Positions 34,001 to 46,133 of a stretch of DNA of 64,000 nt are shown here, piece by piece; position 1 is the first letter of the stretch; every line of letters starts with the position of its first letter. The DNA comes from Pseudomonas paralactis (GTDB taxonomy: Bacteria; Pseudomonadota; Gammaproteobacteria; Pseudomonadales; Pseudomonadaceae), in the NCBI RefSeq assembly GCF_001439735.1, contig NZ_JYLN01000001.1, forward strand, positions 496,001 to 560,000. Reading direction: 5' to 3'. The position numbers were made by a program, and so were the translations under genes. The notes under the pieces are model-generated. The model saw only the letters and a list, made by a program, of their open reading frames with translations, ran no database searches and was not told the DNA's origin.

Positions 34001-37000
34001 AATCGGCGTGCTGCCGGGCTTGTGGATCACCTGCAGCATGTCTTCGCCGACGTTCCAGCAGAACGAGGCGCGCAGGGCTTCGTGGCGGGCGATCACCGCT
34101 TGCCAGGCCTGGGCGAAACGCTCGGGGTCCAGAGCGCTGTTGATGCGGTAACGGTCCTGCATGTAATACAGGCCGGTGCCCGGTTCCAGCAAGGTATGCA
34201 GCAGCAGGCCCTCTTGCATCGGGGTCAGCGGGTAGACGTCTTCGATGGCGCTCGCTGGAACCGGCAAGGCATCCAGCTGCGTCTGGGTCAGGTGCGCCAG
34301 AGGGAAATCGGACGGCGTGAGGCCACCGGCATCCTCCCGCAGGCAATGGGCAATCAGGCTGCGCAGTTCGGCCAGGTAGGCGTCGGCCAGGTTGCCGATG
34401 GTGTGCGCATCGTGGCGCTCACGGCTGAAGGTCCAACGCAGTACCAATTCACCGCCGTACACCTGGCTGTCGACACTCAGTTCGTTGGGCAGCGGTGCAT
34501 CCGGATCGTGGGCCAGGCCGGCGGACTCATCCAGCGGGTGGAACAGCGCCTGGGCGCCAAAGCTCTGGTCGAACTGACCGAGGTAGTTGAAGGTGATGCC
34601 GGCACTTGGCAATGCCGCCATGCTGCGTTTGCACAGGTCGTCCGCCAGGTAGCGCAGCACGCCGTAACCCAGGCCCTTGTGCGGTACGCCGCGCAGTTGC
34701 TCCTTGATCGCCTTGATCGAGGCGCCCTGCTCGGCCAGCGGGGTCAGACGCAACGGGTAGGCACTGGTGAACCAACCGACACTGCGCGTCAGGTCGATCT
34801 CATCGAACAGCGTTTCGCGGCCGTGGCCTTCCAGTTGAATCAACGCCGAGTCGTGGCCGCTCCAGCGGCACAGCACGCGGGCCAGGGCCGTCAGCAGCAG
34901 GTCGTTGACCTGGGTGCGATAGGCGCTCGGCGCTTGCTGCAACAGTTGGCGGGTGGCCTCTGCCTCCAGGCGCACGCTGACCGTCTCGGCATCACGATTG
35001 CGCAGGCTGCCCTGCGCACGCGCCACCGGCAGTGGCACTACCGGGCCGGCCAACCGGTCCTGCCACAGGCTTAACTCTTCGCGCAGGGATTCACTGCCGG
35101 CGTACGCCTGCAAACGTGCAGCCCAATCGCGCAACGCGCTGGTCTTGGCCGGCAGGCTGACAGACTGGCCGTCACTGAGTTGGCGATAAACGTTTTGCAA
35201 ATCCTCCAGCACTACGCGCCACGACACGCCATCGACCACCAGGTGATGGATCGCGATCAGCAAGCGCTGTTGGCCTTGCGGCCCGTCCACCAGCAACGCA
35301 CGCAACAGCGGCCCGTGCTCAAGGTCGAGGCTGCGCTGGGTGTCGGTGAACAGCGCGGTGCAGTGCTCCATGTCGCGTACCTGCGCTTGCATCAGCACAC
35401 CGCCTTGCGGCACGGCCAGGTGTTCGGCATGCCACTGTGCATCGCGCCGGGTGAAGCTCAGGCGCAGCGCGTCGTGATGTTCCAGCACCGCCAGCAACGC
35501 CTGCTCCAGGCGATGGGGGTCGAGCAATTGCAATGGCTTGAGTACCAACGCCTGGTTCCAGTGCTGGCGTGCCGCAATATCGGTGTCGAAGAACCAATGC
35601 TGGATCGGCGTAAGCCCCGAGCTGCCGGTCAATACACCCTGCTCGGCGGTGACTTGCTGTGAGCGGGTGGCGACGGCGGCCAGGGTTTGCACGGTCTGGT
35701 GCTGGAACAGGTCACGGGGGCTGAAATGGATCCCGGCCTGGCGCGCACGACTGACCACCTGGATCGACAGGATCGAGTCACCGCCCAGTTCAAAGAAGTT
35801 ATCGTCGAGGCCCACTTGCTGCACATTCAACACCGCGCACCAGATGGCGGCCAGGCTGTGTTCAAGCGCGTTGCGTGGCGCCACGTACTGTTGGCGATTG
35901 GCGTGCGGATCCGGCTCGGGCAAGGCGCGGCGGTCGAGTTTGCCGTTGGCGGTCAGCGGCATACTGTCCAGCACAATCAGATGCGCAGGCACCATGTAGT
36001 CCGGCAGTTGCGCCTTGAGGTGCGCCTTCAGCGCCTCGCGCAAGGCACCAGGCTCGGCATCGCTGACCAGGTACGCCACCAGCTGCTTGCCGCTCGGTGC
36101 ATCCAGGGCCAGCACTACCGCTTCGCGCACGGCGGCATGTTCGAGCAAGCGCGTTTCAATCTCGCCCAACTCGATTCGGAAACCGCGAATCTTCACCTGA
36201 TGGTCGATACGCCCCAGGTATTCCACCAGGCCATCGGCGCGTTGGCGCACCAGATCGCCAGTGCGGTACAGGCGCCCGCCATTGGCGGCAAACGGGTCGG
36301 CGACAAACCGCTCCGCCGTCATCCCTGGCCGGCGGTGATAACCCTGAGCCAGACCGGCACCGCCGATATACAACTCACCGCTTGCACCCTGGGGCACCAG
36401 CGCCAGGTCGGCGTCGAGAATATACGCCACGCGCGCACCGATGATGCTGCCAATCGGCACGCTGCCGGCGCCCTCCTCCAACTGCTGCGGCGCCAGGCTG
36501 GCCAGCGGCATCACCACGGTCTCGGTGGGGCCGTAAGCGTTGAAGAACACTTCGGGGGTGAACGCCGCACGGATACGTTGCAGGTGTTCGCCGGTCAAGG
36601 CTTCGCCACCGGTGATGCACATGCGCACCGGCAAGGTCTGCTGCCGGGTCGCCAGCCACTGCGCGAGCTGGCTGCCGTAGCTGGGGGTAAAGCCCAGAAC
36701 ATTGATGCGATGGGTACGAATCAGCTCACAGATTTCTTCGGCATCCCACTGGCCCTGGGCGCGCAATACCACCTGGGCACCGCTAAGCAGCGGTACCAGC
36801 AAACGCTCGGTGGCGGCGTCGAAGTTGATCGAATAAAAGTGCAACTCGCAGTCATCGGCGCGCATACCGAACCGCTCGATCACCGCCTGGCAATGCATGG
36901 CAATTTCACCGTGGGACACCACCACGCCTTTGGGCTTGCCGGTGGAGCCGGAGGTGTAGATCAGGTACGCCTGGTGTTGCGCCAGACTGGCAAACGGCAG

Positions 37001-40000
37001 CGCATCGGCAGGGTAATTCTCCAGCACCGGCAGGTCATCCTCCAGGCACCAGCACGCCACCGTTGCTGGCAATTCACCGAGGGCTTCGAACATTGCCGCA
37101 TCGCTGAGCAGCAGGCCGATGTCGCTGTCCTCGATCATGTAGTGCAGGCGGTCCAGCGGGTATTCCGGGTCCAGCGGCACGTAGGCGCCGCCGGCCTTGA
37201 GGATCGCCAGCAGGCCGATGACCATTTCCAGCGAACGCGGCAGTGCCAGGCCGACACGTACCTGCGGGCCCACCCCGCGCTCGCGCAGCATCCAGGCCAG
37301 GCGGTTGGCGCGGGCGTCCAGCTCAGCATAGGTGAGCGTCACACCGGCAAAGGTCAGCGCTGGGGCATCGGCACGCTGGCTGGCCTGCTGGCTGAACAGC
37401 TGATGGATGCACTGATCGAGGCAATGCTCGCCCTTCTCAACCCCGAGGCTGTCCTGCAATGCGCGCTGTTCATCTGCGCTCAGCAACGGCAATTCGCTGA
37501 GACGCTGCTGCGGGTTGGCGATCAAGGCTTGCAACAGGTTGCGCCAATGTTCGGCCATGCGCGCAATGCGCGGTTCATCGAACAGGTCGGTGCTGTAGGT
37601 CAGGCAGCAACCCAGGCGATGGTCGAGGTCGGTGACTTCCAGGTTGAGGTCGAACTTGGTCGCCCGTGCGTCGTTGGCCAAGTACTCGACGGTCATGCCC
37701 GCCAATTGGCGGCTCTGCTGGAACTCCCAGCGCTGCACGTTGCACATCACCTGGAACAGCGGGTTGTACGCGGCGCTTCGCGCAGGTTGCAGGGCTTCCA
37801 CCAGATGATCGAACGGCAGGTCCTGGTGAGACTGGCCCTCGATCACCGTATGGCGGACTTGCTCGAACAGCTGGGCGACACTCATCTGCCCATCGAGCTG
37901 GCAACGCAGCACCTGGGTGTTGAGGAACGCGCCGATCAGCCCTTCGCTTTCCGGGCGAATGCGGTTGGCGACCGGCGCGCCGATGCGCAGGTCGGTCTGG
38001 CCGCTGTAGCGGTAGAGCAACACGGCCAGGGTGGCGGTCATGGTCATGAACAGCGTGAGGCCGCGCTCGGCATTGAACGCCCGTACACGCGCCGCTAATT
38101 CATCGCTCAAATCGAAGCGATACAGCTCGCCCTGGTGGCTTTGCACCGCAGGCCGCGGGCGATCGCCGGGCAGCTCCAGCAGCGGGTGTTCGGTGCCCAG
38201 TTGCGCGGTCCAGTAATCCAGCTGACGTTGACGTTCGCCGGCTTCCAGCCACTGGCGTTGCCACACGCTGTAGTCGAGGTACTGCACCGGCAACGGCGCC
38301 AGCGGTGAGTCGCGCTCGTCGATAAAGGCTTCGTACAAGGCGCTGAGTTCACGGGCAAAGATGTCCATGGCCCAGCCTTCGGTGACGATATGGTGCAGGG
38401 TCAGCACCAGGTAATGTTCCTGCTCGCCTGCCTTCACCAGACAGGCGCGTAACAACGGCCCGGTTTCCAGGTTAAATGGCGTGTGCGCCTCGACATCCGC
38501 CAGTTGTTGCAAACGCTGCTGGCGCTCGGCCTCGCTCAACGCCGAGAAGTCCTGCCAGTCCATGCGCAGGCCGGTTTGTGGCGAGACTTTTTGGCAGGCC
38601 ACGCCATCGACGCTGGGGAAGGTGGTGCGCAGGGTTTCATGACGCATGATCAACGCCTGCAGGGCCGCTTCAAAACGCCCCACATCCAGCACGCCGCGCA
38701 GGCGTGCCATACCGCCGACGTTATAGGCTGGGCTGTCCGGCTCCATCTGCCAGAGGAACCACATGCGCTGCTGGGAATAGGACAATGGCACAGGCGCGCT
38801 ACGGTCGACTTTGGCAATTGCGCTTTGTTGGTTGCGTTGCCCCGCCGCCTGGATCAGCCCGACCTGCTCGGCAAAGGCGCCCAATTCACTGGCTTCGAAC
38901 AGGGTGCGCAGCGGCAGCTCGACGTCACACGCCTGGCGGGTGCGGGAGATGATCTGCGTGGCCAGCAACGAGTGCCCGCCCAACGCGAAGAAGTCATCGC
39001 GCAGGCCGATGCGCGGCAGGCCCAGGACCTCGCGCCAGATCGCGGCGATTTGCAGCTGCAAAGGGGTACTGGGCTCAACGTGTTCGCGGGTTTGCCAGAC
39101 CGGCTCGGGCAAGGCGCGGCGGTCGAGCTTGCCGCTGGGGCTCAGGGGCATGGCGTCCAGGCGCATCAGCAGCGCGGGCACCATGTACTCCGGCAACTCG
39201 GCGGCCAGTGCGGTTTTGACCTGTTGTTCATCCAGTTGGGTGTGGGCGGTGTAGTAGCCGATCAACTGCGCGTTGCGCACCAGCACCACGGCTTGGGCGA
39301 CGCCCTTGATGGCCAGCAGGCGCGCTTCGATTTCTTCCGGCTCCACACGGAACCCACGCAGCTTGACCTGCTGATCCAGGCGCCCGAGGTATTCGAGCAC
39401 ACCGTTGGCGCTCCAGCGCACCCGGTCACCGGTGCGGTACAGGCGTGCGCCCGCCTCGCCCAACGGGTCGGCAACAAAGCGCTCGGCCGTCAGCCCGGCA
39501 CGGCCAAGGTAACCACGCGCCAGGCCGATGCCGCCGATGCACAACTCGCCCGGCACACCGGCCGGCAGCGGGTTGAGCTGCTCGTCGAGCACGCGACAGA
39601 TCACATTGCCCAATGGCCGACCAATCGGCGAGCGCTCGCCATCGGCGGCGGTGCAGTGCCAATGGGTGACGTTGATCGCAGTTTCGGTCGGGCCATAACG
39701 GTTGTGCAATTGCACCGCCGGCAACTGCGCCAACACGCGGTTGCGCAACTCGGCGGGCAAGGCTTCGCCGCCGGAGAACACACGACGCAAGCTGGTGCAC
39801 TCGGCTGCCAGCGGTTCGTCGATAAACAGCTGTAACAACGGCGGCACGAAGTGCAGCGTGGTCACCCCATGCTCCTGCACCAACCGCGCGATGCGATGCG
39901 GGTCGCGATGTTCACCCGGCCCCGCGAGCACCAGGCGGCAACCGGTGATCAGCGGCCAGAAACACTCCCACACCGACACGTCGAAACTGATCGGCGCCTT

Positions 40001-43000
40001 TTGCAGCAGCACATCGGTTTTATTCAATTGGTAGGTGGCCTGCATCCACTGCAAACGCTCGGCCAGCGCGCCATGGGTGTTGCCCACGCCCTTGGGTTGG
40101 CCGGTGGAGCCGGAGGTGTAGATCACATAAGCGAGGTTATCGCCGTGCAGGTGCAGGCCTGGCGCCTGGGTCGGCCAGCTGTCCAGGTGCAGACTGTCCA
40201 TGGCAATCACGCACACGCCTTCGGCCGTCGGCAACTGCTCCAGCAACGCGGTTTGAGTCAGCAGCAGGTGCACGCCACTGTCCTTGAGCATGTAGGCCAG
40301 GCGCTCGGCGGGATAATCCGGGTCGAGCGGCACGTAGGCGCCACCGGCCTTGATAATCGCCAACAGGCCGATCAGCAGTTGCGGCGATCGCTCGGCAGCG
40401 ATGGCCACGCACACGTCCGGGCCGACGCCTTTGTCGCGCAGGTAATGGGCCAGGCGATTGGCCTGGGTATGCAGTTGGGCGAAGGTCAGGCTGCCGTGCT
40501 GCCAGACCAGGGCGGTGGCGTCCGACGTCTGTTGGCTGAGCAGCTCGGGCAACCATTGCCGGGCCGGCTCGCAGGGCGCTTCGCCCCAGGGTTGTTGCTG
40601 GCCGGGCGGCATCAACGGCAGGTCACCGATGGCCTGTTGCGGTTGCTGGCAGACCGCTTGCAACACGCTGACGTAGTGCTCGGCCAGACGCTGAATAGTC
40701 GCGCTGTCGAACAGCTCATCGGCGTAGTCGAACGACAGGCTCAAGCGCCCGTTGCGGTCTTCTTCGCTATGCAGTTGCAGATCGAACTTGGCTTGGCGGC
40801 TATGCCATGGCAGTTCATCGGCCAACAGCCCCGGCAAGCGGCGCAAGGCACTCAGGTCACGTTGCTGATGGTTGAACATCACCTGGAACAGGCCTTGTTC
40901 ACGGGCCTGAGGGAAGGCTTCCAGCAGTTGTTCGAAAGGCAAGTCCTGATGGGCCTGGGCCCCCAACGCACTGTGGCGAGTGGCTGCCAGCAACTGGTCG
41001 AACGGCAGTCGCCCGTCCAGCTCGGCACGCAGCACCAGGGTGTTGATAAAGAACCCGATCAGGCCCTGGGTTTCCTGGCGCGGGCGGTTGGCATTGGGCA
41101 CGCCGATGCGGATATCACGCTGACCACTGTAGCGATAGAGCACGGTCTGGAACGCCGCCAGCAACAGCATGAACGGGGTCGATTCATGGGCCTGGGCGGT
41201 TTGGCGAATCGCGGCGCTGAGGCGTGTATCCAGACGCAGGCGGTGGCGCGAGGCACTGTGCCGATGCTGGGCGGAACGCGGATGATCGGTGGCCAGGTTG
41301 AGGGCCGGATGCTCCTCACCCAACTGCGCCTTCCAGTACGCCAGCTGGCGCGAGCCTTCGCCTTCGGCCAGCCATTGGCGCTGCCAGCTGCCGTAGTCGG
41401 CGTATTGCAGGGCCAGCGGCGGCAGCTCAAGCGGCTGGCCCTGAACGGCAGCGGCGTACAGGCGCGAGAACTCGTCGATCAGGATATTCAGCGACCAACC
41501 ATCGGCAATGATGTGGTGCAGCGTTACCAGCAGCTGGTGATCTTCATCGTCCAGACGCACCAGGGTGACCCGCAGCAGCGGGCCTTTCTCCAGATCGAAT
41601 TGGGTATGCGCTTGATCTTCGCGAATCTGCTGCGCGCGCACTTCGCGCTCGGCGTGGGGCAAGTCGCTGAGGTCGATGACGTGCAGTGCAAAATCCACCT
41701 GCGGCTCGACACGCTGAAAGCCCTGGCCCTCGCGCTCGTAAAAGCGTGTGCGCAGGGCTTCGTGGCGCTGGATCAATTGCTGGAAGCTTGCGCGCAATGC
41801 CTCTTCATCCAGCTCGCCGCGCAGGTGTAAAGCGCCGGGGATGGTGTAGGCGCTGCTGTATGGGTCCAGTTGCCAGGTGATCCAGAGGCGGTTCTGTGCC
41901 AGCGACTGAGGCAGGTCTTCCTGGCGCGACAACGCCTGGATTGCACCCTGGGCAACACCACCGTCCTGCTGCAATTGCGCCACGCCCGCCGCAAAGGCAG
42001 ACAGCGTTGGCGCTTCGAACAGCAGGCGCAGGTTCAACTCCAGGCCCAGGGTTTCGCGCAGGCGGGCAACCACTTGGGTGGCGGTGATCGAGTTACCGCC
42101 GAGCAGGAAGAAGTGATCGTCGGCGGCCACGTTGGGCAGTTGCAGTTGCTCGCACCAGATCGCCGCGATTTGTTGTTGCACCTCGCACGCCAGCGCCGCC
42201 CCGCTCGCTGCCTCCTGTACTCCCGGGAACTGCGCGTAGCTGTCGAGGCTGCCATCGGCATGGCGAAGTGCGCAGGCTGCACGCTGTACCTTGCCGCTGG
42301 ACGTCTTCGGCAGCGCACCGGGGTTAAGCAGCACTACCACGCTCGGGGCTTGTTGGCAGGACTCGGCCACGGCCTGGCGGATCGCCTTGATCAGCGCTTC
42401 TGGCGGCAGGATTTTCTGTACGCTGCGGCTGATTTCTGCAGCGATGCCAATGCCTTCCAGGCCCTGATCATTCACGGCAAACGCAGCGACGCGACCTTTG
42501 CGCACCACCTCCACTTCGCGCTCGATGGTTTGCTCAATATCCTGGGGGTAGAGGTTGTGACCGCGCACGATCAGCAGGTCTTTGAGGCGACCGGTGATGT
42601 ACACCTCGCCGTTGCGGATGAAACCCAAGTCACCGGTGCGCAGCCAGGTGCGGCCGGCGTGTTGGACAAAGGTTTTGGCGCTGGCTTCGGGGTTGCGCCA
42701 GTAGCCGTGGGCGATGCTCGGGCCCGTGGCCCAAAGTTCACCGATGCAGTTGTCGGCAAGCTCGGTGAGGGTATGGGGGTCGGCGATCAGTACGGCGTGG
42801 TCCGGCTGGCTGGTGCCGCAACTCATGATCGCAGTGCCCTGCCCCGGTTCGGCACGGTTGGCGGCCAGCGCTTGCTCGTCCACGCGCATGGCGGGAATGC
42901 CGCATCCACGGGTGCCACCGGCAACAAACAGGGTCGCTTCGGCCAAGCCGTAGGAGGCGAAGAAGTTGTTCGGGGTGAAACCGCAGGCGGCGAATTTTTC

Positions 43001-43918
43001 TGCGAAGCGCTCCAGGGTGTCGAGGCGAATCGGCTCGGAACCGGAATAGGCCACGCGCCAGCGGCTCAAATCCAGACGTTCAAGGGCCGACTCACTGACC
43101 CGCTCGCTGCACAGACGGTAGGCGAAATCCGGGCCGCCGCTGATGGTGCCACCGTATTCGCTGATCGCTTCCAGCCAACGCAACGGCCGGCCGAGAAAAT
43201 AGGCTGGCGACATCAACACACAGGGCACACCGCTGAAAATCGGTTGCAGCAGGCCTCCGATCAGGCCCATGTCGTGGTACAGCGGCAGCCAACTGACGAT
43301 CACGTCATCGGGGTTGAGGTCGATACCGAAGCCTCGGCGGATCAGCACTTCGTTGGCCACCAGGTTGCCGTGACTGACTTGCACGCCCTTGGGCAAGGCG
43401 GTGGAGCCCGAGGTGTATTGCAGGAAGGCGATGTCGTCTGCTTGCAGCTCAGATTCCACCCAGTGCTCGGCCTGCTGTGCATCCAGGGTATCCACGCTCA
43501 ATACCGGCGGCGCATTTTCAATCTGCGCAAGGTCCTCGCTGAGGCTGGCGATTGTCAGCAACAGGCGCGGTTCGGCATCGCTGATGATCGATAACAGGCG
43601 CTCCTGATGATGGCGGCGCGTGGACTCCGGCGGATAAGCCGGCACCGCGATCACCCCGGCGTACAGGCACCCAAAGAACGCCGCGACGTAGTCCGGGCCG
43701 CTGGGAAACAGCAGCACCGCCCGTTCACCCTGACCGGCTTTGGCTTGCAAGGCGGCGGCGATGGTGCGGGCGCGTTGGTCCAGGTCGCGGTAGCTGAGTA
43801 CCACGCTGCGCTCGGCGCTTTCGGCAAGGAAGCGCAGCGCGACCTGATCCGGTGTCTGCGCGGCGCGGCGTTGAAGGGACTGGACCAAAGTGTGGGGGAG
43901 TTCGAAGGCGTCCATCAT
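31022..43918 (-). CDS. pvdL: Pyoverdine chromophore non-ribosomal peptide synthetase
   Basis: The 4298-residue cytoplasmic synthetase builds the start of pyoverdine: acyl-L-Glu-D-Tyr-L-Dab. In order: acyl-CoA-ligase-like domain (1-575), carrier domain (Ser610 in LGGNSIT), condensation (about 665-1115), adenylation (about 1130-1590), carrier (Ser1650), condensation (about 1710-2150), adenylation (about 2170-2640), carrier (Ser2715 in LGGDS), epimerisation (about 2770-3190, HHLVVDG), condensation (about 3210-3680, HHILIDAW), adenylation (about 3700-4170) and carrier (Ser4236). There is no thioesterase, as the chain passes to the next synthetase. The layout and size match PvdL of P. aeruginosa (about 4340). 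The second condensation domain reads HHIVTEG, with Glu where the consensus has Asp. It lies 51 bases after pvdG and is probably co-transcribed from the PvdS-type promoter upstream of pvdG. Confidence 0.96.
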   Translation of the reverse strand: MMDAFELPHTLVQSLQRRAAQTPDQVALRFLAESAERSVVLSYRDLDQRARTIAAALQAKAGQGERAVLLFPSGPDYVAAFFGCLYAGVIAVPAYPPESTRRHHQERLLSIISDAEPRLLLTIASLSEDLAQIENAPPVLSVDTLDAQQAEHWVESELQADDIAFLQYTSGSTALPKGVQVSHGNLVANEVLIRRGFGIDLNPDDVIVSWLPLYHDMGLIGGLLQPIFSGVPCVLMSPAYFLGRPLRWLEAISEYGGTISGGPDFAYRLCSERVSESALERLDLSRWRVAYSGSEPIRLDTLERFAEKFAACGFTPNNFFASYGLAEATLFVAGGTRGCGIPAMRVDEQALAANRAEPGQGTAIMSCGTSQPDHAVLIADPHTLTELADNCIGELWATGPSIAHGYWRNPEASAKTFVQHAGRTWLRTGDLGFIRNGEVYITGRLKDLLIVRGHNLYPQDIEQTIEREVEVVRKGRVAAFAVNDQGLEGIGIAAEISRSVQKILPPEALIKAIRQAVAESCQQAPSVVVLLNPGALPKTSSGKVQRAACALRHADGSLDSYAQFPGVQEAASGAALACEVQQQIAAIWCEQLQLPNVAADDHFFLLGGNSITATQVVARLRETLGLELNLRLLFEAPTLSAFAAGVAQLQQDGGVAQGAIQALSRQEDLPQSLAQNRLWITWQLDPYSSAYTIPGALHLRGELDEEALRASFQQLIQRHEALRTRFYEREGQGFQRVEPQVDFALHVIDLSDLPHAEREVRAQQIREDQAHTQFDLEKGPLLRVTLVRLDDEDHQLLVTLHHIIADGWSLNILIDEFSRLYAAAVQGQPLELPPLALQYADYGSWQRQWLAEGEGSRQLAYWKAQLGEEHPALNLATDHPRSAQHRHSASRHRLRLDTRLSAAIRQTAQAHESTPFMLLLAAFQTVLYRYSGQRDIRIGVPNANRPRQETQGLIGFFINTLVLRAELDGRLPFDQLLAATRHSALGAQAHQDLPFEQLLEAFPQAREQGLFQVMFNHQQRDLSALRRLPGLLADELPWHSRQAKFDLQLHSEEDRNGRLSLSFDYADELFDSATIQRLAEHYVSVLQAVCQQPQQAIGDLPLMPPGQQQPWGEAPCEPARQWLPELLSQQTSDATALVWQHGSLTFAQLHTQANRLAHYLRDKGVGPDVCVAIAAERSPQLLIGLLAIIKAGGAYVPLDPDYPAERLAYMLKDSGVHLLLTQTALLEQLPTAEGVCVIAMDSLHLDSWPTQAPGLHLHGDNLAYVIYTSGSTGQPKGVGNTHGALAERLQWMQATYQLNKTDVLLQKAPISFDVSVWECFWPLITGCRLVLAGPGEHRDPHRIARLVQEHGVTTLHFVPPLLQLFIDEPLAAECTSLRRVFSGGEALPAELRNRVLAQLPAVQLHNRYGPTETAINVTHWHCTAADGERSPIGRPLGNVICRVLDEQLNPLPAGVPGELCIGGIGLARGYLGRAGLTAERFVADPLGEAGARLYRTGDRVRWSANGVLEYLGRLDQQVKLRGFRVEPEEIEARLLAIKGVAQAVVLVRNAQLIGYYTAHTQLDEQQVKTALAAELPEYMVPALLMRLDAMPLSPSGKLDRRALPEPVWQTREHVEPSTPLQLQIAAIWREVLGLPRIGLRDDFFALGGHSLLATQIISRTRQACDVELPLRTLFEASELGAFAEQVGLIQAAGQRNQQSAIAKVDRSAPVPLSYSQQRMWFLWQMEPDSPAYNVGGMARLRGVLDVGRFEAALQALIMRHETLRTTFPSVDGVACQKVSPQTGLRMDWQDFSALSEAERQQRLQQLADVEAHTPFNLETGPLLRACLVKAGEQEHYLVLTLHHIVTEGWAMDIFARELSALYEAFIDERDSPLAPLPVQYLDYSVWQRQWLEAGERQRQLDYWTAQLGTEHPLLELPGDRPRPAVQSHQGELYRFDLSDELAARVRAFNAERGLTLFMTMTATLAVLLYRYSGQTDLRIGAPVANRIRPESEGLIGAFLNTQVLRCQLDGQMSVAQLFEQVRHTVIEGQSHQDLPFDHLVEALQPARSAAYNPLFQVMCNVQRWEFQQSRQLAGMTVEYLANDARATKFDLNLEVTDLDHRLGCCLTYSTDLFDEPRIARMAEHWRNLLQALIANPQQRLSELPLLSADEQRALQDSLGVEKGEHCLDQCIHQLFSQQASQRADAPALTFAGVTLTYAELDARANRLAWMLRERGVGPQVRVGLALPRSLEMVIGLLAILKAGGAYVPLDPEYPLDRLHYMIEDSDIGLLLSDAAMFEALGELPATVACWCLEDDLPVLENYPADALPFASLAQHQAYLIYTSGSTGKPKGVVVSHGEIAMHCQAVIERFGMRADDCELHFYSINFDAATERLLVPLLSGAQVVLRAQGQWDAEEICELIRTHRINVLGFTPSYGSQLAQWLATRQQTLPVRMCITGGEALTGEHLQRIRAAFTPEVFFNAYGPTETVVMPLASLAPQQLEEGAGSVPIGSIIGARVAYILDADLALVPQGASGELYIGGAGLAQGYHRRPGMTAERFVADPFAANGGRLYRTGDLVRQRADGLVEYLGRIDHQVKIRGFRIELGEIETRLLEHAAVREAVVLALDAPSGKQLVAYLVSDAEPGALREALKAHLKAQLPDYMVPAHLIVLDSMPLTANGKLDRRALPEPDPHANRQQYVAPRNALEHSLAAIWCAVLNVQQVGLDDNFFELGGDSILSIQVVSRARQAGIHFSPRDLFQHQTVQTLAAVATRSQQVTAEQGVLTGSSGLTPIQHWFFDTDIAARQHWNQALVLKPLQLLDPHRLEQALLAVLEHHDALRLSFTRRDAQWHAEHLAVPQGGVLMQAQVRDMEHCTALFTDTQRSLDLEHGPLLRALLVDGPQGQQRLLIAIHHLVVDGVSWRVVLEDLQNVYRQLSDGQSVSLPAKTSALRDWAARLQAYAGSESLREELSLWQDRLAGPVVPLPVARAQGSLRNRDAETVSVRLEAEATRQLLQQAPSAYRTQVNDLLLTALARVLCRWSGHDSALIQLEGHGRETLFDEIDLTRSVGWFTSAYPLRLTPLAEQGASIKAIKEQLRGVPHKGLGYGVLRYLADDLCKRSMAALPSAGITFNYLGQFDQSFGAQALFHPLDESAGLAHDPDAPLPNELSVDSQVYGGELVLRWTFSRERHDAHTIGNLADAYLAELRSLIAHCLREDAGGLTPSDFPLAHLTQTQLDALPVPASAIEDVYPLTPMQEGLLLHTLLEPGTGLYYMQDRYRINSALDPERFAQAWQAVIARHEALRASFCWNVGEDMLQVIHKPGSTPIEYLDWSADPETEQEPRLQALLKAEREAGFDLLNQAPFHLRLIRVGEARYWFMMSNHHILIDAWCRSLLMNDFFDIYMALGEGRDAQLATPPRYRDYIAWLQRQDLNEARQWWQQNLQGFERATPIPSDRPFLREHAGGSGGMVVGDCYTRLDARDGAQLRELAQAHQLTVNTFAQAAWALVLRRLSGDRDVLFGVTVAGRPVEMPEMQRTVGLFINSIALRVKLPEDDQPCSVRQWLSALLDSNMQLREYEYLPLVTIQEHSELPKGQPLFDSLFVFENAPVETSVLDRAQSLNATSDSGRTHTNFPLTAVCYPGDDLGLHLSYDQRYFDENTVQVMLAEFKRLLLALVQGFHGDMAELPLIGEQEREFLVDGCNQSAHAYPLERSYIELFEEQVAQHPQRIAASCLDQQWSYEDLNRRSNGLGHALIAAGVGLDQPVALLAERGLDLLGMIIGSFKAGAGYLPLDPGLPGQRLSRIIDLSRTPLLVCTEACREQAIALLEDVDCQLLVWEDIPARGENPGVYSGPDNLAYVIYTSGSTGLPKGVMVEQRGMLNNQLSKVPYLHLTDADVIAQTASQSFDISVWQFLAAPLFGARVDIVPNTIAHDPQGLLAHVQAQGITVLESVPSLIQGMLAQERISLDGLRWMLPTGEAMPPELAHQWLLRYPQIGLVNAYGPAECSDDVAFFRVDLASTRGTYLPIGTPTDNNRLYLLDGALDLVPQGAVGELCVAGTGVGRGYVSDPLRTAQVFVPNPFGAPGERLYRTGDLARRRSDGVLEYVGRIDHQVKIRGYRIELGEIEARLHEQPQLRDAAVGVQEGVNGKHLVGYLVAADATLNPGERLDRIKQRLRAELPEYMVPLHWLWLDRLPLNANGKLDRQALPALEIGQLHSQDFVAPRNELETTLAGIWAEVLKVERVGVQDNFFELGGHSLLATQIASRVQKTLQRDVPLRAMFECSTVAELAEYIDGLAVNEISAEKVDRLSDLMAELEGL

Positions 43919-43969
43919 GGGGGTTCCTGCCTGAAATCGGCTTACGGGAAATTCGGGAAGTCGGTGGGT

Positions 43970-44722
43970 TCAGCCGGCGGCGAGTTGCCGCGCCGCCCCG
44001 ATGCGCCAGCGCGTCAGGTGCTCGTCGGCATAGCGTCGCAAGCAACGCAATACGGCGCTTTCGTGCTGTACGAGAAAGAAGTGGTGGCCGTCGAACATGT
44101 CCAGGGAAAAACCGCTGGCGGCGTCGAGCTGCCAGTCGAGCAACTGGTCGGCGCGTACGCTGTCCTGCTTGCCGCCAAACACATGAATCGGCAGGCCAAG
44201 CGGCTCGCGCTCGCCGTAGATGAAGCTGCCGCACAGCAGGAAGTCGGCGCGCAGGATCGGCAACATCAACTGCATTAACTCGGGGTTGGCCAGGGCTTCC
44301 TCGGCAGTGCCCTGCAATTCGCGCAGGCGGGCGATGAGTTGGGCATCGGTCTTTTCGATGGCGTATTCACTGACATCGCGCCGCGCCGGGCCAGCCGTGC
44401 CTGACACGAATAACGCCAGCGGCGCAGGCACATTGCGCGCGCTCAAGGCATGGGCCAACTCGAACGCCAACAACCCACCCAGGCTGTGACCGAACAAGGC
44501 ATAAGGGCCGTTGAGGTCACGGCTGATTTCCTCAGCCAGTTGCGCCGCCAGTGCCTTGATATTGCGCTGCAACGGCTCGTCCATGCGCCTGCCGCGCCCG
44601 GGTAATTCCAGCGGGCATACCTGCAACCAATCCGGCAGAACGCGGCGCCAGCGTGCATAGACCGAGGCGCTGGCGCCTGAGTGGGGCAGGCAAAACAGAC
44701 GCAGCCGGGTGGGCGTATTCAT
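43970..44722 (-). CDS. pvdG: Type II thioesterase of pyoverdine synthesis
   Basis: The 250-residue alpha/beta hydrolase clears wrongly loaded carrier domains of the pyoverdine synthetases. [14 protein letters not shown], the nucleophile elbow GHSLGG (Ser near residue 90) and the catalytic His in DGHHFFL near the C-terminus define the class. A longer open frame starts at 44824, but [16 protein letters not shown] at 44722 is the family start and has GGAGCG upstream. It is immediately upstream of pvdL and divergent from pvdS, as in other fluorescent pseudomonads. Confidence 0.92.
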   Translation of the reverse strand: MNTPTRLRLFCLPHSGASASVYARWRRVLPDWLQVCPLELPGRGRRMDEPLQRNIKALAAQLAEEISRDLNGPYALFGHSLGGLLAFELAHALSARNVPAPLALFVSGTAGPARRDVSEYAIEKTDAQLIARLRELQGTAEEALANPELMQLMLPILRADFLLCGSFIYGEREPLGLPIHVFGGKQDSVRADQLLDWQLDAASGFSLDMFDGHHFFLVQHESAVLRCLRRYADEHLTRWRIGAARQLAAG

Positions 44723-44832
44723 CACGCAAGCGCTCCAAACTGACACATGCCCAATGCACGATAAAAACCCATCTGGTCCTCCTGCGGGTGCTGATCCTTG
44801 GCCGTTTGTTAACAAGCCTGTCACCCAGAAGA

Positions 44833-44856
44833 ACGGACGGCCCCGGCAAATAATTA
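44833..44856 (-). promoter_or_regulatory. Variant PvdS (IS) box upstream of pvdG-pvdL
   Basis: On the minus strand TAATT and CGT are separated by 16 bases, one mismatch from TAAAT-N16-CGT and the same variant as upstream of mbtH. It lies about 110 bases before the pvdG start, the only such match in the pvdG-pvdS spacer. Confidence 0.55.
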
Positions 44857-44924
44857 GTCGCAGCCGGCGAGCGAGACGTGGTTCACACCTTCCACAAAGG
44901 CATAAGATTAGTTCGCCTTCTCAT

Positions 44925-44953
44925 TTGACAATCATTATCATTCAGCATAATTT
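44925..44953 (+). promoter_or_regulatory. Fur-controlled sigma-70 promoter of pvdS
   Basis: TTGACA, a 17-base spacer and TAATTT make a strong sigma-70 promoter. The spacer and -35 contain GACAATCATTATCATTCAG, which matches the Fur box (GATAATGATAATCATTATC) over its ATCATTATC core. Fur bound here would block polymerase directly, giving iron control of pvdS. The -10 is about 70 bases before the pvdS ATG. Confidence 0.8.
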
Positions 44954-45022
44954 GTTGCCCGATGTGTAGGAGGCCTCAGCAAGGATGCCCTCCCCAAACC
45001 TATTAGCAGCAAGGTGATTTCC

Positions 45023-45574
45023 ATGACGGAACAAGTATCCACAGGCAGGTGCGATTCACCCCTTCTCCAGGCATTCGTAGACAATCGACTGATACTGGTG
45101 AAGATCGCCGCACGCATTACTGGGTGCCGCTCCCGTGCCGAAGACGTAGTGCAGGACGCCTACTTCCGTTTGCAGTCGGCACCGACGATCACTTCATCGT
45201 TCAAGGCCCAGCTGAGCTACCTGTTCCAGATCGTGCGTAACCTGGCGATCGATCACTACCGCAAGCAAGCGCTGGAGCTCAAATACTCGGGCACAGAAGA
45301 GGAAGGCTTGAATGTGGTTATTCACGGCGCTTCACCGGAAACCTCCCACATCAACTTCAACACCCTGGAAAACATCGCCGACGCCCTGACAGAACTGCCC
45401 CAGCGCACCCGCTATGCGTTCGAGATGTATCGCCTGCATGGCGTGCCGCAGAAAGACATTGCCAAGGAATTGGGGGTTTCGCCGACGCTGGTGAACTTCA
45501 TGATTCGCGATGCACTCGTGCATTGCCGCAAGGTGTCGGGCAGCCATAGCGATACGTTTGCGCGCAGAGTTTGA
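45023..45574 (+). CDS. pvdS: Extracytoplasmic-function sigma factor PvdS
   Basis: The 183-residue iron-starvation sigma factor directs transcription from IS-box promoters of pyoverdine genes. Region 2 spans SRAEDVVQDAYFRLQSAP with the following FQIVRNLAIDHYRKQ, and region 4 holds LPQRTRYAFEMYRLHGVPQKDIAKELGVSPTLV-type helix-turn-helix sequence. The ATG at 45023 (MTEQVSTGRC) has AAGGTG upstream; a GTG three codons earlier is in frame but less likely. Expression should be under Fur, and activity is normally held by an anti-sigma factor encoded with the pyoverdine receptor, which is not in this window. Confidence 0.95.
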   Translation: MTEQVSTGRCDSPLLQAFVDNRLILVKIAARITGCRSRAEDVVQDAYFRLQSAPTITSSFKAQLSYLFQIVRNLAIDHYRKQALELKYSGTEEEGLNVVIHGASPETSHINFNTLENIADALTELPQRTRYAFEMYRLHGVPQKDIAKELGVSPTLVNFMIRDALVHCRKVSGSHSDTFARRV

Positions 45575-45618
45575 ACGCGGCATAAACATATAGTGTGGAA
45601 AGAGCGGCGCGGGTATCG

Positions 45619-45680
45619 GTAACCACGATGCGAAGCGAGCCGCTCTTGCTCTTGATCTGCTTTTGATCTTGATCTTAGGC
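45619..45680. repeat. Dispersed repeat, copy 2
   Basis: It shares cgaagcgagccgctcttg and atctgcttttgatctt with 19331-19380 and leads straight into the folded element at 45701. The short tandem cttgatct units differ in number between the copies. Confidence 0.75.
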
Positions 45681-45700
45681 GCCCCGTCAAACCACGCTGG

Positions 45701-45810
45701 CCGTAATCCGCCATGGATTTGGGGGGTAAACCGGCAAGGATGCCGGTTTAGCCGCCCCGCGCCATGGATGGCGCGTGGCGGCGGCCCCCCAAATCCATGG
45801 CGGATTACGG
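45701..45810. repeat. Three-stem palindromic element downstream of pvdS
   Basis: The outer arms (45701-45726 and 45785-45810) are a perfect 26-base inverted repeat starting CCGTAATCCGCCATGG. Inside are a 9-bp hairpin, TAAACCGGC/GCCGGTTTA (45727-45750), and an imperfect GC-rich hairpin GCCGCCCCGCGCCAT/ATGGCGCGTGGCGGC (about 45751-45782). The whole can fold into a three-way junction. Confidence 0.8.
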
Positions 45811-45859
45811 GCACACCGAGCCTAAGCGAGGTGCCGAGTGGTGGGGCAAGAGCCCTTTT

Positions 45860-45892
45860 GGTTACTTTTGGGGCTCTTTTCCAAAAGTGACC
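45860..45892. repeat. Hairpin with GGTTACTTTTGG / CCAAAAGTGACC arms
   Basis: A 12-bp stem with one G-T pair surrounds a nine-base loop, and a small CCGCT/AGCGG hairpin follows. The surrounding sequence resembles an intergenic repeat I associate with Pseudomonas genomes; copy number was not checked. Confidence 0.6.
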
Positions 45893-46133
45893 CGCTGTAA
45901 AAGCGGAACCAATATCAGCCGTGACCCAAATAACGGATATGCACTCGATCAAAGTCCAGCATCCTGGCCGGCCCTGAGCCCGCCATCGGGAGCAAGTCGA
46001 ATCGTCGCACCGCCCCTCCCACATTTGGATCTCGGCGTGTCAGGTAGATATGCGCCACCTATCCGACCGTCACGGGAGCAAGCTCCCTCGCCACACGTCT
46101 CGCGCCCCATCAAAAAGTTTGGGCAAATCCCTC

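Larger units (their letters stand above)
45575..46133. other. 559-base gene-free stretch with folded repeats
   Basis: No gene is seen here. It holds a dispersed repeat (45619-45680), a three-stem palindromic element (45701-45810), a further hairpin with a G/T-rich arm (45860-45892) and degenerate REP-like sequence (45980-46100). Open frames read through it are made of repeat sequence. Confidence 0.7.

Noticed and set aside
31421..43594. Long plus-strand open frames (up to 803 codons) opposite pvdL
   Set aside because: They mirror the high-GC codon pattern of pvdL; their His/Gln/Arg-rich translations have no domain features.
45900..46110. REP-like sequences before the solute-binding gene
   Set aside because: GGGAGCAAGC and CCCCTCCCAC fragments resemble the GGGGGCAAGCCCCC type but are too degenerate to call individual REPs.
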